Shown: positions 45,525-57,273, numbered from the stretch's first letter. The stretch: 64,000 bases of DNA from Nitrosomonas sp. Is35 (GCF_033063295.1 NZ_JAWJZH010000001.1:3183434-3247433); one strand, 5' to 3'. The notes: generated from the letters alone by a model not told the origin. Numbers and translations: made by a program.

Positions 45525-45720
45525 TACCTTTCTCCACGTCATCCAATGTCCAGTGTTTGCCCGGCTTTTCCAGACGTTCTAGCGCCAGGTATTTTTCTTC
45601 CAACTCATCGAGATGCTCCAGAATCGCTTCACGCACATAATAGGTTTTGGTGCGACCGGTTTTTGCAGCCAGCTCGGCCAGGCGATTCTCGATTTCTTCC
45701 GGTAATTTAATTGCCAGCAT
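45508..45720 (-). CDS. Ribbon-helix-helix antitoxin (RelB-like)
   Basis: 70 residues. MLAIKLPEEIENRLAELAAKTGRTKTYYVREAILEHLDELE is the ribbon-helix-helix DNA-binding half; the C-terminal LERLEKPGKHWTLDDVEKG covers the toxin. ATG 45720 has Shine-Dalgarno AGGAG six bases upstream. It is the first gene of the toxin-antitoxin operon, overlapping the toxin start by 17 bp. Confidence 0.88.
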   Translation of the reverse strand: MLAIKLPEEIENRLAELAAKTGRTKTYYVREAILEHLDELEEKYLALERLEKPGKHWTLDDVEKGIDLEG

Positions 45721-45765
45721 GTTGTTCTCCTGCATTGGTCAGCCTATCCTTAGAAAGGCCAAAGT

Positions 45766-47430
45766 TTACCTGCTAATCGGCTTATACCGAATCCGCTTCG
45801 GTTTCGCCCCTTCCTCACCCAGGCGTTTTTTCTTGTCGGCTTCGTATTCGTGATAGTTGCCGTTGAAGAAAGTCCATTGCGATTCGCCTTCGGCGGCGAG
45901 GATGTGGGTGGCGATACGGTCGAGGAACCAGCGGTCATGCGAGATGACGAGTACGCAACCGGCGAATTCGAGCAGAGCGTCTTCTAGCGCGCGCAACGTT
46001 TCGACGTCGAGATCGTTGGACGGTTCGTCGAGCAGCAGCACGTTGCCGCCGGAAATCAGGGTTTGCGCCAGGTGCAAGCGGCCGCGTTCACCGCCGGAGA
46101 GCTGGCCGATGATTTTTTGCTGGTCGCTGCCTTTGAAGTTGAAACGGCCCAGATATGCGCGCGCCGGGGTGGTGTACTTGCCGACTACCAGCAGATCGTT
46201 GCCGCCGGAAATGGCGTCGAATACGGTTTTGTCGTTTTCCAGTGAGTCACGCGCTTGATCGACGTGTGCAATCTGCACGGTATGGCCGATTTTCACCTCG
46301 CCAGAGTCGGCTTGTTCCTTGCCGGTAATCAACTTGAACAAGGTTGATTTACCCGCGCCGTTCGGGCCGATGATACCGACGATCGCGCCCGGTGGGATTT
46401 TGAAGCTGAGATTGTCGATCAGCAGACGGTCACCGTAGGACTTCGACACACCGTTAAACTCGATGACTTCATTACCGAGGCGCTCGCCGACCGGAATGAA
46501 AATTTCCTGCGTTTCGTTACGCTTTTGGTATTCCTGCGAATTGAGTTCTTCAAAACGAGCCAGCCGCGCCTTGGATTTGGCCTGGCGGCCTTTGGGATTT
46601 TGCCGCACCCATTCCAGTTCCTGCTTCATCGACTTCATGTGCGCGTCGATCTGTTTGTTTTCCTGCTCCAGGCGCGCTTCTTTTTGCTCCAGCCAGCTGG
46701 AGTAATTGCCTTTCCACGGGATACCGTGACCGCGGTCAAGCTCGAGAATCCATTCGGCGGCGTTGTCGAGGAAGTAGCGGTCATGGGTAACGGCGACGAC
46801 AGTACCGGGAAAGCGCACCAGGAATTGCTCCAGCCATTCGACCGATTCGGCGTCCAAATGGTTGGTCGGCTCGTCGAGCAGCAACATGTCCGGTTTTTCC
46901 AGCAGCAATTTGCACAACGCCACGCGGCGTTTTTCCCCGCCGGACAAGTTTTTAACGACCGCCTCCCACGACGGCAGGCGCAGCGCATCGGCGGCGATTT
47001 CCATCTGGTGCTCGGTATCGCTGCCCGAAGTGGCGATGATCGCCTCCAGGCGCGCTTGCTCTTCCGCCAAGGCATCGAAATCGGCGCCTTCTTCGGCATA
47101 CGCTGCGTACACTTCCTCCAGCTTCTTCTGTGCCTGCATCACTTCGCCCATGCCTTCCTCGACTTCCTGACGCACCGTGTGCTCGGGGTTCAGCTGCGGT
47201 TCCTGCGGCAGATAACCGATGCGGATATTCGGCAGGCGCTGCACTTCGCCGTCAAATTCCTTGTCGACACCGGCCATGATACGCAGCACGGTGGACTTGC
47301 CGGAGCCGTTCAAACCGAGCAGGCCGATTTTTGCACCGGGAAAAAAACTGAGCGAGATATCCTTGATAATCTGACGTTTGGGTGGAACGATTTTGCTCAC
47401 GCGGAGCATCGACATTACATATTGAGCCAT
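45766..47430 (-). CDS. ettA: Energy-dependent translational throttle protein EttA
   Basis: 554 residues, almost the canonical length. Two ABC-F ATPase domains: LGLNGSGKST and LSGGEKRRVALCKLLLEKPDMLLLDEP, then IGPNGAGKSTLFKLI and LSGGERGRLHLAQTL. The arm between LSGGEKRR halves and the GNYSSWLEQKEAR linker match EttA, which binds the ribosomal E site and gates elongation at low energy. The ATG 47430 start (MAQYVMSMLRVSK) is the EttA opening; longer frames run upstream but add unrelated residues. Confidence 0.95.
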   Translation of the reverse strand: MAQYVMSMLRVSKIVPPKRQIIKDISLSFFPGAKIGLLGLNGSGKSTVLRIMAGVDKEFDGEVQRLPNIRIGYLPQEPQLNPEHTVRQEVEEGMGEVMQAQKKLEEVYAAYAEEGADFDALAEEQARLEAIIATSGSDTEHQMEIAADALRLPSWEAVVKNLSGGEKRRVALCKLLLEKPDMLLLDEPTNHLDAESVEWLEQFLVRFPGTVVAVTHDRYFLDNAAEWILELDRGHGIPWKGNYSSWLEQKEARLEQENKQIDAHMKSMKQELEWVRQNPKGRQAKSKARLARFEELNSQEYQKRNETQEIFIPVGERLGNEVIEFNGVSKSYGDRLLIDNLSFKIPPGAIVGIIGPNGAGKSTLFKLITGKEQADSGEVKIGHTVQIAHVDQARDSLENDKTVFDAISGGNDLLVVGKYTTPARAYLGRFNFKGSDQQKIIGQLSGGERGRLHLAQTLISGGNVLLLDEPSNDLDVETLRALEDALLEFAGCVLVISHDRWFLDRIATHILAAEGESQWTFFNGNYHEYEADKKKRLGEEGAKPKRIRYKPISR

Positions 47431-47529
47431 GGGTTTAATCTTTGTTTGATATGAAAAAATTAAGAAACGAATAGACGGAGAGTTTAGCGCACGTCTCGTG
47501 GCAATGATAGCCAAATGGAAGGGATTTGC

Positions 47530-47757
47530 TCAACTGCCCATGCGCTTGATCGATACAAACTTATTGTTTTCGTCGAAAACCAATTCAAACGTGCCGTACA
47601 CCCCGTTGTTCCGTACTATGGAGCGCAATACATTGGCCGGAAAATGAACGATGCGGCCATCGATTGTCTCGGCCGCCACGGTATCCACGGCACCTTCGTA
47701 GTAGTACAGCAGTTGATGCGCAGGAATTTTAAGCACAACGTGCAGGCATTGATGCAT
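47530..47757 (-). CDS. DUF2835 family protein
   Basis: 75 residues. IPAHQLLYYYEGAVDTVAAETIDGRIVHFPANVLRSIV and FELVFDENNKFVSI correspond to the DUF2835 family of small beta-rich proteobacterial proteins of unknown function. ATG 47757 has GAGG upstream; the frame above it begins with TTG. It is followed by ettA on the same strand. Confidence 0.8.
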   Translation of the reverse strand: MHQCLHVVLKIPAHQLLYYYEGAVDTVAAETIDGRIVHFPANVLRSIVRNNGVYGTFELVFDENNKFVSIKRMGS

Positions 47758-47782
47758 AAGCAGCCTCAATCAGGAAACACCA

Positions 47783-48514
47783 TCAAAACTTCTCGCCATC
47801 CTCCAGATAGCGCCATTGACCCTCGGGCAAATTGCCCAAGCGCACTTTGCCGATGCGCACCCGCTTTAAGCCGGTCACTTTCAGATTAACCAGCTCGCAC
47901 ATGCGGCGGATCTGGCGTTTTTTGCCCTCATGCAGGATAAAACGCAATTGGTTCTGGTTTTGCCAGCTCACTTGCGCCGGTTTTAAAGCTTGGCCATCGA
48001 GACTCAAGCCATGATTCAGTAATGCCAGCTTGGCCGGTGGCAAACCGCCGTCGACCCGCACCAGATATTCTTTTTCGATACTCGAGTTTTCGCCGATGAG
48101 CTGTTTGGCGATACGGCCATCCTGCGTCAGTACGAGTAAGCCCTGCGAATCGATATCAAGCCGCCCGGCCGGTGCCAGATTTTTTAAATGCGCGGGCTGA
48201 AAACGCTTGGCCGGTTGCTTGGGAATAAACTGATTTTCCGGTTTGATCAGCACCACGGCAGGCTGATAACCCGGCTCCGGCTGTCCCGACACATAACCGA
48301 CCGGCTTGTTCAGTAGGATCGTGACCAAACCGGTTTGCTGCACCTGTGCCGCTTTGTTCAGCGTAATTTTCTGCGCCGGATAAATTTTCGTGCCGAGCTC
48401 GGAAATCCGCACACCATCGACAAACACCCAGCCCAGCTCGATGTAGCGGTCCGCCTCACGGCGCGAACAAAGTCCTTGCTCGGACATCAGTTTGGATAAG
48501 CGGATTTTTTCCAT
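47783..48514 (-). CDS. Pseudouridine synthase, RluF-like
   Basis: 243 residues. An S4 domain at the N-terminus ([23 protein letters not shown], then VFVDG) and the synthase catalytic core [21 protein letters not shown], where Asp in RLD is catalytic, plus [18 protein letters not shown]. It modifies uridine in 23S rRNA or tRNA, probably RluF-type (U2604), but RluB/E are not excluded. It lies upstream of the DUF2835 gene on the same strand. Confidence 0.9.
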   Translation of the reverse strand: MEKIRLSKLMSEQGLCSRREADRYIELGWVFVDGVRISELGTKIYPAQKITLNKAAQVQQTGLVTILLNKPVGYVSGQPEPGYQPAVVLIKPENQFIPKQPAKRFQPAHLKNLAPAGRLDIDSQGLLVLTQDGRIAKQLIGENSSIEKEYLVRVDGGLPPAKLALLNHGLSLDGQALKPAQVSWQNQNQLRFILHEGKKRQIRRMCELVNLKVTGLKRVRIGKVRLGNLPEGQWRYLEDGEKF

Positions 48515-48621
48515 GAAGCGCTATAATATTGGAAACACGAGGAATAGAATGAAAAGTAGGTGTTACCGGTATTATAAAGGTAATCAATCGATCATTTTTA
48601 ATAACATCGCTAGGATCATTT

Positions 48622-49074
48622 ATGGAAACTACCGCAGCAATATTGGAAAAAGCGCAACAACGCGCGCAAGAACTGGGGCTTCCCTACAAAGGCGCATTGC
48701 TTCCGATGGAAGCTTACCGCGTGTTACAGGAACATACGCAAGCCCAATTGGTCGATGTGCGCTCGCGCGCCGAACTGGATTGGGTCGGCCGCATTCCCGG
48801 CGCGACGGAAATCGAATTGCGCTCATATCCCAATATGCAACCCAATCCAAACTTCCTGGATCAGCTCGCACAGCAAGTCGATAAAACACTGCCCGTACTG
48901 TTTATCTGCCGCAGCGGCGCGCGCTCAAACCAAGCGGCAGCAATGGCAACGGACATGGATTTTGCCGAGTGCTACAACATTCTCGAGGGATTTGAAGGCG
49001 ATCGGGATGAACAGGGTCATCGCGGTACAGCATCCGGCTGGAAGGCCGCCGGTTTGCCGTGGGTGCAGAGTTAA
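48622..49074 (+). CDS. Rhodanese-like domain protein
   Basis: 150 residues. LVDVRSRAELDWVGRIPGATEIEL and the catalytic loop FICRSGARS with its persulfide Cys form a single active rhodanese domain; YNILEGFEGDRDEQGHRG follows. These transfer sulfane sulfur to cyanide or a partner; the physiological acceptor is unknown. It is convergent with the PEP-CTERM gene, with a terminator between. Confidence 0.9.
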   Translation: METTAAILEKAQQRAQELGLPYKGALLPMEAYRVLQEHTQAQLVDVRSRAELDWVGRIPGATEIELRSYPNMQPNPNFLDQLAQQVDKTLPVLFICRSGARSNQAAAMATDMDFAECYNILEGFEGDRDEQGHRGTASGWKAAGLPWVQS

Positions 49075-49087
49075 CTAAGTTTAAAAA

Positions 49088-49113
49088 ACAAGAGTCTCAT
49101 GAGAGACTCTTGT
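49088..49113. terminator. Bidirectional terminator
   Basis: An 11-bp perfect stem (ACAAGAGTCTC with GAGACTCTTGT) around a 4-base ATGA loop, between convergent rhodanese and PEP-CTERM genes. Confidence 0.75.
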
Positions 49114-49123
49114 CAGTAATCAT

Positions 49124-49717
49124 TTAAACGGTTTCACGTTTGGCGCGGCGTGCGAATAGTGTTAAAACTCCAAGACCGGCCAGCAATAATGCATAGCTTT
49201 CAGGTTCCGGCACAGGACTCAACAATCCTCGTATCTCGCCCCCCGGAAATAAGTTTGTATGAATGTTCAGGTAGGCTTTTCCCGCATCAAGACCCAGCAC
49301 TAAGTCGTTAAAAGCAGAGCTCACCGTGCCGCCGTGGTTGGTAATAAAAGTCGGATTGTAGCTGGAAGCTACCGCCATATCGAAGGTATGATCATAGGTA
49401 CCCGCAGTTACGCCCAGAGGAAAGCCGGTAAAGGATGGCAGCTGGGTTGCCACACCAACATTGGATCCCGGATCGATACAACAGTGAATATGCGCCGCCG
49501 TAACATTACCGAGTAAGTTACTAAAATTCGCTTCAATACGCATCGTCACCAAATCGAAATCGATCGTAACCAGCACCGAGCCGGTAGCAGGCGATCCATT
49601 CGCAGGCACTTCACTACTGCCGAGCAAAGGCGCGGCGTATTTCGCCTCGTGTGCCGCAACCGGTAGCGTTGCGCTGATAAAAACAAAGAAGCCTAAGAGT
49701 AATTTATTTATATTCAT
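49124..49717 (-). CDS. CHRD-domain protein with PEP-CTERM sorting signal
   Basis: 197 residues. Signal peptide (LLLGFFVFISATLPVAA), then the CHRD domain (EVPANGSPATGSVLV, AAHIHCCIDPGSN, AYLNIHTNLFPGGEIRGLL), which is a chordin-like beta domain. The C-terminus is VPEPESYALLLAGLGVLTLFARRAKRETV, the PEP-CTERM transmembrane tail processed by exosortase (not in the window). The start 49717 has Shine-Dalgarno GGAGGG. Likely a surface or extracellular-matrix protein. Confidence 0.88.
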   Translation of the reverse strand: MNINKLLLGFFVFISATLPVAAHEAKYAAPLLGSSEVPANGSPATGSVLVTIDFDLVTMRIEANFSNLLGNVTAAHIHCCIDPGSNVGVATQLPSFTGFPLGVTAGTYDHTFDMAVASSYNPTFITNHGGTVSSAFNDLVLGLDAGKAYLNIHTNLFPGGEIRGLLSPVPEPESYALLLAGLGVLTLFARRAKRETV

Positions 49718-49886
49718 GATTTGTCCCTCCAAGTTATAGGAAAAAACATATTTTCCCGCGAGCAAATGTACTGAAAGACAAATAGGCCGTCAAACGAATT
49801 GTCGAGTGATTTCAATATCGCCGGACCGGTGCTCGATGAGAGAAAACAAAAGAATTTAACCGGCTAATTCTAAGAATGAATTGTAC

Positions 49887-50711
49887 TCACATCTCCGACC
49901 AGCCGATCACACCGGTATACGCCGTGACCAAAATCACGATGCCAAACACGATCCGGTACCAGGCAAAAATGGTGAAGTCGTGATTGCTGACGAAACGCAG
50001 CAAACCGCGCACAGCGACTAAAGCGCTTAAAAAAGCCGCAGTAAAACCCACCGCGATCAGCCCTAAATCGTTCCCATCGAGCAATTCGCGGTTCTTGAAT
50101 AAATCGTAAAAAGTGGCAGCGAACATGGTGGGAATCGCCAGGAAAAAAGAAAACTCGGCCGCAGCTTTGCGCGACAAACCGAAAAACAAGCCGCCGATGA
50201 TCGTAGCACCCGAACGCGAAGTGCCCGGAATTAACGCCAGGCATTGCGCCAGACCGATCTTCAGCGCATGTTTCCAATCCATGTCATCGACTTGCTCGAC
50301 CTCGATCACATGCTCCCTGCGTTCCGCCCATAAAATCAGTAAGCCACCGATAATCAGAGCGGTAGCCACAGGAATGGGGTGAAACAAATAGAACTTAATG
50401 ATTTTGATGAACAACAAACCCATCACCGCAGCCGGCAGGAATGCGATCAACAGGTTAAGAACAAAGCGGTTCGCCGCCGCACTGCTGCCAATGCCACGAA
50501 CCACGTCGATCACTTTGGCACGGTATTCCCAGCAAACTGCCAGAATAGCGCCCAACTGGATCGCAATGGTGAACACCTTGGCGCGTTCGTCGTTGAAATC
50601 GAGCAAATCGCCAATCAGAATCAAATGGCCGGTCGATGAAACCGGCAGGAACTCGGTCAATCCCTCAACAACGCCCAGGATCAACGCTTTTAGCAATAAG
50701 GCTAAATCCAT
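49887..50711 (-). CDS. uppP: Undecaprenyl-diphosphatase UppP (BacA)
   Basis: 274 residues. [27 protein letters not shown] at the N-terminus and [21 protein letters not shown] in the middle are the two conserved active-site motifs (EGxxEFxPVSSTGH and PGTSRSG). It recycles undecaprenyl-PP after peptidoglycan assembly in the inner membrane and can confer bacitracin resistance. Full length, stand-alone gene. Confidence 0.96.
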   Translation of the reverse strand: MDLALLLKALILGVVEGLTEFLPVSSTGHLILIGDLLDFNDERAKVFTIAIQLGAILAVCWEYRAKVIDVVRGIGSSAAANRFVLNLLIAFLPAAVMGLLFIKIIKFYLFHPIPVATALIIGGLLILWAERREHVIEVEQVDDMDWKHALKIGLAQCLALIPGTSRSGATIIGGLFFGLSRKAAAEFSFFLAIPTMFAATFYDLFKNRELLDGNDLGLIAVGFTAAFLSALVAVRGLLRFVSNHDFTIFAWYRIVFGIVILVTAYTGVIGWSEM

Positions 50712-50745
50712 AAGCGTTATTGTGATGCCTTCATAAAATTAAAAA

Positions 50746-52777
<2,032 letters not shown>

Positions 52778-52847
52778 GATGCTGTGAAGCTAATGGAAAT
52801 GTGAAATAATTGCAAGCCTTATGTCAATTTAAGAATACGGAATAGAA

Positions 52848-53501
52848 ATGGACCTTGAACAAACCCGGTTTAACATGGTAGCGCAGCAAATCCGCACATG
52901 GTATGTATTGGATGATAACGTGCTGGATCTGCTGTACAAAGTAAAACGTGAAGAATTCGTGCCGGCGGACAATCGCGCCGCCGCTTTTGTCGATATGGAA
53001 ATTCCGCTTGGTTACGGCCAAGTCATGCTGACGCCGAAAATGGAAGCGCGCATCCTGCAGGAACTTCACATTAAAAAAACCGACAAAATTCTCGAGGTCG
53101 GCAGCGGCAGCGGTTACATGACTGCGTTATTGGCCGATCAGGGCGCGCATGTCTACAGCGTCGAAATCATACCCGAACTGAAAGCGATGGCGGAAAACAA
53201 TCTGAAAGCGCACAACATCACCAATGTCACCATCGAGCAAGGCGATGCCGCACGGGGCTGGGTTAAGCATGAGCCGTACGATGTCATTGTGTTAACTGCA
53301 TCGACCCCGGTTTTACCGGCTGCTTTTCAAAACAGCCTGAATCCCGGCGGACGTATGTTTGCGATTGTCGGCGAAGATCCCGTCATGGAAGCATTATTGA
53401 TTACCTGCGTGGCTCCCGGTGAATTCACCACCGAACAATTATTTGAAACCAGCACGGTAGCACTCGTGAATGCCCAGCAACCCGCAAGGTTCAGCTTTTG
53501 A
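52848..53501 (+). CDS. pcm: Protein-L-isoaspartate O-methyltransferase
   Basis: 217 residues. MLTPKMEARILQELHI, EVGSGSGYMTALLAD (SAM motif I), VYSVEIIPELKAMAENNL and PYDVIVLTAS follow the Pcm family. N-terminal RFNMVAQQIRTW resembles the family too. It repairs isoaspartyl residues in aged proteins. The TolC-family gene follows 88 bp later. Confidence 0.92.
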   Translation: MDLEQTRFNMVAQQIRTWYVLDDNVLDLLYKVKREEFVPADNRAAAFVDMEIPLGYGQVMLTPKMEARILQELHIKKTDKILEVGSGSGYMTALLADQGAHVYSVEIIPELKAMAENNLKAHNITNVTIEQGDAARGWVKHEPYDVIVLTASTPVLPAAFQNSLNPGGRMFAIVGEDPVMEALLITCVAPGEFTTEQLFETSTVALVNAQQPARFSF

Positions 53502-53589
53502 GTATCACAGCATTGACGCGCGTCATTGGCCACAGCAATCAACCTATAGCTGAAGTATCACCGGCTCCGGGCAATTGCCGGAAATCGCT

Positions 53590-54939
53590 ATGAAATTTAT
53601 GCCATTTGTTTGGGTTGCCTGCATCGGGATGCTATCGCATGCCACGCTGCAAGCCGCCGACCTGATGAATATTTATCAGGAAGCATTAACACAAGACGCC
53701 CAGTTCAAGTCTGCGCGAGCCGCCTATGAAGCGGCTCAGGAAAAAATACCGCAAGGCAGGGCCGGTTTTTTACCGAACATTACTTTGTCAGGCACGCGCC
53801 AAGTGCAGGAAGTTGATGCCGGAAAAATCGTCAGTTCGACAACCGGATTGGCTGTGAATCCTGGCGCCAATATCGTTCAAAGCGGCGGGATTACGATCTC
53901 GGCAACGCAACCGATATTCCGCATGCAGAATATCGTCATTTACCAGCAGGCAAAAATCGAAGTCAGCAAAGCGGAGTCACAATTCATCACTGCTGGGCAA
54001 GACCTCATTTTGCGCGTAGCGCAAGCATATTTCGACGTACTGGACGCGCAAATCGATATCGAAGTCAACGAAACGCAGAAAAATGCCATCCTGAGACAAC
54101 TCGAGCAAGCCAAGCGTAACTTTGAAGTGGGCGTTTCGACCATCGTCGATACCAATGAAGCGCAAGCGCGTTATGACTTGACGCTGTCGCAGGAAATCGC
54201 CGCGCGCAATGCATTGGAAATCAAAAAGCGCGCGTTGCAAGGCATTATCGACCGCCTCCCGGAGAATCTCTCCGGCGCCAGGGAAATTGCCAACAACCTG
54301 GCCACTTTGAAATACGGCAGCATGGATGAATGGGTGCGCACTGCGGAAGAAAAAAACTTTACCTTGAAAGCGCAGCAGGCTGCGTATGAATCAGCGCACC
54401 AAAACGTAAAAAGAATCTGGGCGCAACATTACCCAACCTTGGATCTGGTCGCGCAATACAGCAATCAAATCGGCGTCGGCGCAGCGGTTACCGGGCGCGG
54501 CATCGATCTCACCTCGCAATCCATCGGTTTACAACTCAACGTGCCTTTATTCCAGGGTTTTTCGGTGCAATCCCAGGTACGCGAGGCGATGGCGCTGCAA
54601 AATAAAGCCTTGCACGACCTGGAAAACACCCGGCGCAACATTACGATACAAACGCGTCAGCAGTATCTGAACGTCACCAATGGCATTGCACAGGTCAAAG
54701 CGCTCAAGCAAGCTTTGGTTTCGAGCCAAAGCCAATTGGATTCGACCATACTCGGCCAGCAAGTCGGGGTTAGAACCGAAGTCGACGTGCTCAATGCCCA
54801 GCAGCAACTGTATGCCGCCAAGCGCGATCTGGCCAAGGCCTACCACAGCTACCTGATGTCCCGCTTGCGCCTGAGCGCGGAAGCCGGTGAATTGGACGAA
54901 GATACGTTAATACAAATTAACGCCATGCTGATCAAGTAA
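53590..54939 (+). CDS. tolC: TolC-family type I outer-membrane channel
   Basis: 449 residues from ATG 53590 (the frame start at 53575 is TTG). Signal peptide (VWVACIGMLSHATLQA), then ADLMNIYQEALTQDAQFKSARA, QGRAGFLPNITLSG and two internally repeated coiled halves, ending with YAAKRDLAKAYHSYLMSRLRLSAEAGELDE. TolC is the shared exit channel for type I secretion. It is the only such single-gene channel in the window and lies 2.3 kb from the RiPP exporter operon, which lacks one. Confidence 0.9.
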   Translation: MKFMPFVWVACIGMLSHATLQAADLMNIYQEALTQDAQFKSARAAYEAAQEKIPQGRAGFLPNITLSGTRQVQEVDAGKIVSSTTGLAVNPGANIVQSGGITISATQPIFRMQNIVIYQQAKIEVSKAESQFITAGQDLILRVAQAYFDVLDAQIDIEVNETQKNAILRQLEQAKRNFEVGVSTIVDTNEAQARYDLTLSQEIAARNALEIKKRALQGIIDRLPENLSGAREIANNLATLKYGSMDEWVRTAEEKNFTLKAQQAAYESAHQNVKRIWAQHYPTLDLVAQYSNQIGVGAAVTGRGIDLTSQSIGLQLNVPLFQGFSVQSQVREAMALQNKALHDLENTRRNITIQTRQQYLNVTNGIAQVKALKQALVSSQSQLDSTILGQQVGVRTEVDVLNAQQQLYAAKRDLAKAYHSYLMSRLRLSAEAGELDEDTLIQINAMLIK

Positions 54940-54986
54940 CGGACAATCTTCCAACGGCCAATCCAGCAAGTGATAGAATAGCCGCC

Positions 54987-55285
54987 GAAGCTGGCCAGAC
55001 AGTCGCCGCCTGTTGTTCTTTTTGAACGCAGGGGGAGGAAAGTCCGGGCTCCACAGAGCAGGATGACGGTTAACGGCCGTCCGCCGCGAGGCGAGGAATA
55101 GGGCCACAGAGACGAGCGTATTCAGTTACGGTGAAACGCGGTAACCTCCATCCGGAGCAAGACCAAATAGGCAGGCGATGATGTTGCTCGCAGAGCCTGC
55201 GGGTAGGTTGCTTGAATGCACGGGTAACCGTGCGTCTAGAGGAATGACTGTCCACGACAGAACCCGGCTTACCGGCTGGCTTCAC
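54987..55285 (+). ncRNA. rnpB: RNase P RNA
   Basis: The RNA starts GAAGCTGGCCAGACAGTCGCC, contains the conserved GAGGAAAGTCCGGGCTCC (from about 55034) and AGAGGAATGACTGTCC, then the 3' paired end ACCCGGCTTACCGG. This is the bacterial class A RNase P RNA that matures tRNA 5' ends. The ends are approximate. A TAGAAT -10-like box at 54974 lies just upstream. Confidence 0.93.
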
Positions 55286-55366
55286 AAAATTTTAATGAGA
55301 TTGACCCGAATTGAATTCTAGCCATCATGCAAAACACAATGAGCGCTTGATACTTTACGTTTAGCA

Positions 55367-56752
55367 ATGATCCGTAAATTTCTCCGCAAGGTATTCACCC
55401 GCAAAGCGCCCGCTGCCGAATCGATCGCAACGCTGAGTATCATTCCACACAAGCGCCACGGCATCCGGCGTAACCAAATTAATCCGTGCGCGTTAAAAGT
55501 CGCCACCACCCTGCAGCAGGGCGGGTTTTCCGCCTATATCGTCGGGGGCGCGGTGCGTGACTTGCTGTTGGGTTTGATACCGAAAGATTTCGATGTCGCA
55601 ACCAACGCAACCCCGGAAGAAATCCATAAGCTATTTCGCCGTTCACGCATCATCGGGCGCCGTTTTCGCCTGGTTCATGTGATGTGCGGTATGGAAACAG
55701 TGGAAGTGTCGACTTTCCGCGGACCTTCACCGGACGATGAGGAAGATTCCACAGCAATCCCGTTGACCGACCAGCATGGCCGTTTGTTGCAGGATAATGT
55801 TTTCGGTAGCCAGGAAGAAGATGCGGTACGGCGCGATTTCACCGTCAATGCGCTGTTTTACGATCCGATCAAGGAAGAAATTCTGGATTATCTGGACGGC
55901 TTCGACGACATTAAAGCCAAAAAGCTGCGCATTATCGGCGATCCGGAGCAGCGCTACCGCGAAGACCCGGTGCGTATGTTACGCGCGGTGCGGTTAGGAT
56001 CGAAACTGGATATGCAAATCGACGCGGAAACCGCCAAACCGATCGGCGATCTGGCGCCACTGCTGCAAAATGTTCCGCCATCGCGCTTGTTTGATGAAAT
56101 GCTGAAGCTGTTACTGTCCGGGCACTCATTGTCTTGCGTGGTCGAATTGCGCGCACGCGGGTTGCACCACGGCCTTTTGCCGATGCTCGATGTGATCCTG
56201 GAACAACCGCTCGGTGAGCGTTTTATCACCATCGCGCTGAAGAATACCGACGAACGGATCCGGCAAAACAAACCCGTGTCACCCGGATTTCTGTTTGCCA
56301 TATTGTTGTGGCACGAAGTACTGGCAAACTGGAACACCTTGAAAGCATCCGGCGAAAAACCGATGCCTGCTTTATTTAAGGCGATGGATCAAATTCTTGC
56401 ACGGCAACACAAGAACCTGGCGATTCCCCGCCGCTTTGACGCGGTGATACAGGAAATATGGTCGATGCAGCCGCGCTTTGAAGCGCGGAGCGGCCGTCAA
56501 CCGTTCCGCTTACTCGCCCATCCGCGTTTTCGCGCAGCTTACGATTTCATGCAACTGCGCTGCGAAAGCGGTGAATTGGGCGCCGAGCTGGGCGAATGGT
56601 GGAAAGCTTTCCTGTCCGTGGATAGCGAAGAACGGGAAAAAATGCTGCCCAAGCAAACATCCGGTAAAAAACCCCGGAAAAGACGCAGCCGTAAAAAATC
56701 TCTGTCCCGTTCCGCTCCGTCCGATAGCACAACGGACCAGGAAAGCTCTTAA
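55367..56752 (+). CDS. pcnB: Poly(A) polymerase PcnB
   Basis: 461 residues. IVGGAVRDLLLGLIPKDFDVATNATPEEI is the nucleotidyltransferase domain (GGAVRD, DFDVAT), followed by RRFRLVHVM and RRDFTVNALFYD, then QRYREDPVRMLRAVR. The C-terminal tail is a lysine/arginine-rich RNA-binding extension (KKPRKRRSRKK). It adds poly(A) tails that direct RNA decay; it is distinguished from tRNA nucleotidyltransferase by this tail. folK follows 12 bp later. Confidence 0.93.
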   Translation: MIRKFLRKVFTRKAPAAESIATLSIIPHKRHGIRRNQINPCALKVATTLQQGGFSAYIVGGAVRDLLLGLIPKDFDVATNATPEEIHKLFRRSRIIGRRFRLVHVMCGMETVEVSTFRGPSPDDEEDSTAIPLTDQHGRLLQDNVFGSQEEDAVRRDFTVNALFYDPIKEEILDYLDGFDDIKAKKLRIIGDPEQRYREDPVRMLRAVRLGSKLDMQIDAETAKPIGDLAPLLQNVPPSRLFDEMLKLLLSGHSLSCVVELRARGLHHGLLPMLDVILEQPLGERFITIALKNTDERIRQNKPVSPGFLFAILLWHEVLANWNTLKASGEKPMPALFKAMDQILARQHKNLAIPRRFDAVIQEIWSMQPRFEARSGRQPFRLLAHPRFRAAYDFMQLRCESGELGAELGEWWKAFLSVDSEEREKMLPKQTSGKKPRKRRSRKKSLSRSAPSDSTTDQESS

Positions 56753-56764
56753 TCCACTCCCTAC

Positions 56765-57265
56765 ATGCATAAAAAACCGAGCCAGGCCTTTATCGCTTTG
56801 GGCAGCAATCTGGAAAACCCTGTTCTTCAAATTCAACGGACTTTTGACGAATTGAAACAACTACCCGGCACCCGCTTGATCAGCTGCTCATCGCTGTACC
56901 GAAGCGCCCCAGTAGGAAGGTTGGATCAGCCTGACTTTATCAACGCGGTCGCCTTGATTGAAACCCAGCTTACGCCGCATGATCTGCTCAATGCATTGCT
57001 AGCCATCGAGCAGCGCCACGGGCGCATACGCGAATCACTCAACGCGCCGCGAACGCTTGATCTCGACGTTCTGTTGTACGATACGCTGCAATACCAGGAT
57101 GCCGATCTGACCATCCCTCACCCCCGCATGACGCAACGTGCCTTTGTGTTAAGACCGTTGTTTGAGATTGCACCGGATTGTGATATTCCGGGTCACGGGC
57201 CCATTGCGCCGCTGCTTGCGGCGTGTCACGGACAACAACTGGAACAAATCAAGGAATCGCCCTAA
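56765..57265 (+). CDS. folK: 2-amino-4-hydroxy-6-hydroxymethyldihydropteridine pyrophosphokinase
   Basis: 166 residues. FIALGSNLENPVLQIQ at the N-terminus, SSLYRSAPVG, INAVALIETQL and the signature APRTLDLDVLLYD, then IPHPRMTQRAFVLRPLFEI. FolK transfers pyrophosphate from ATP to the pterin in folate synthesis. It is co-transcribed with pcnB, as in other proteobacteria, and converges on the RiPP exporter gene. Confidence 0.96.
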   Translation: MHKKPSQAFIALGSNLENPVLQIQRTFDELKQLPGTRLISCSSLYRSAPVGRLDQPDFINAVALIETQLTPHDLLNALLAIEQRHGRIRESLNAPRTLDLDVLLYDTLQYQDADLTIPHPRMTQRAFVLRPLFEIAPDCDIPGHGPIAPLLAACHGQQLEQIKESP

Positions 57266-57273
57266 CCTGGCTT

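Noticed and set aside
46525..47454. Plus-strand open frame opposite ettA
   Set aside because: Antisense to a well-conserved ABC-F gene; no start signal.
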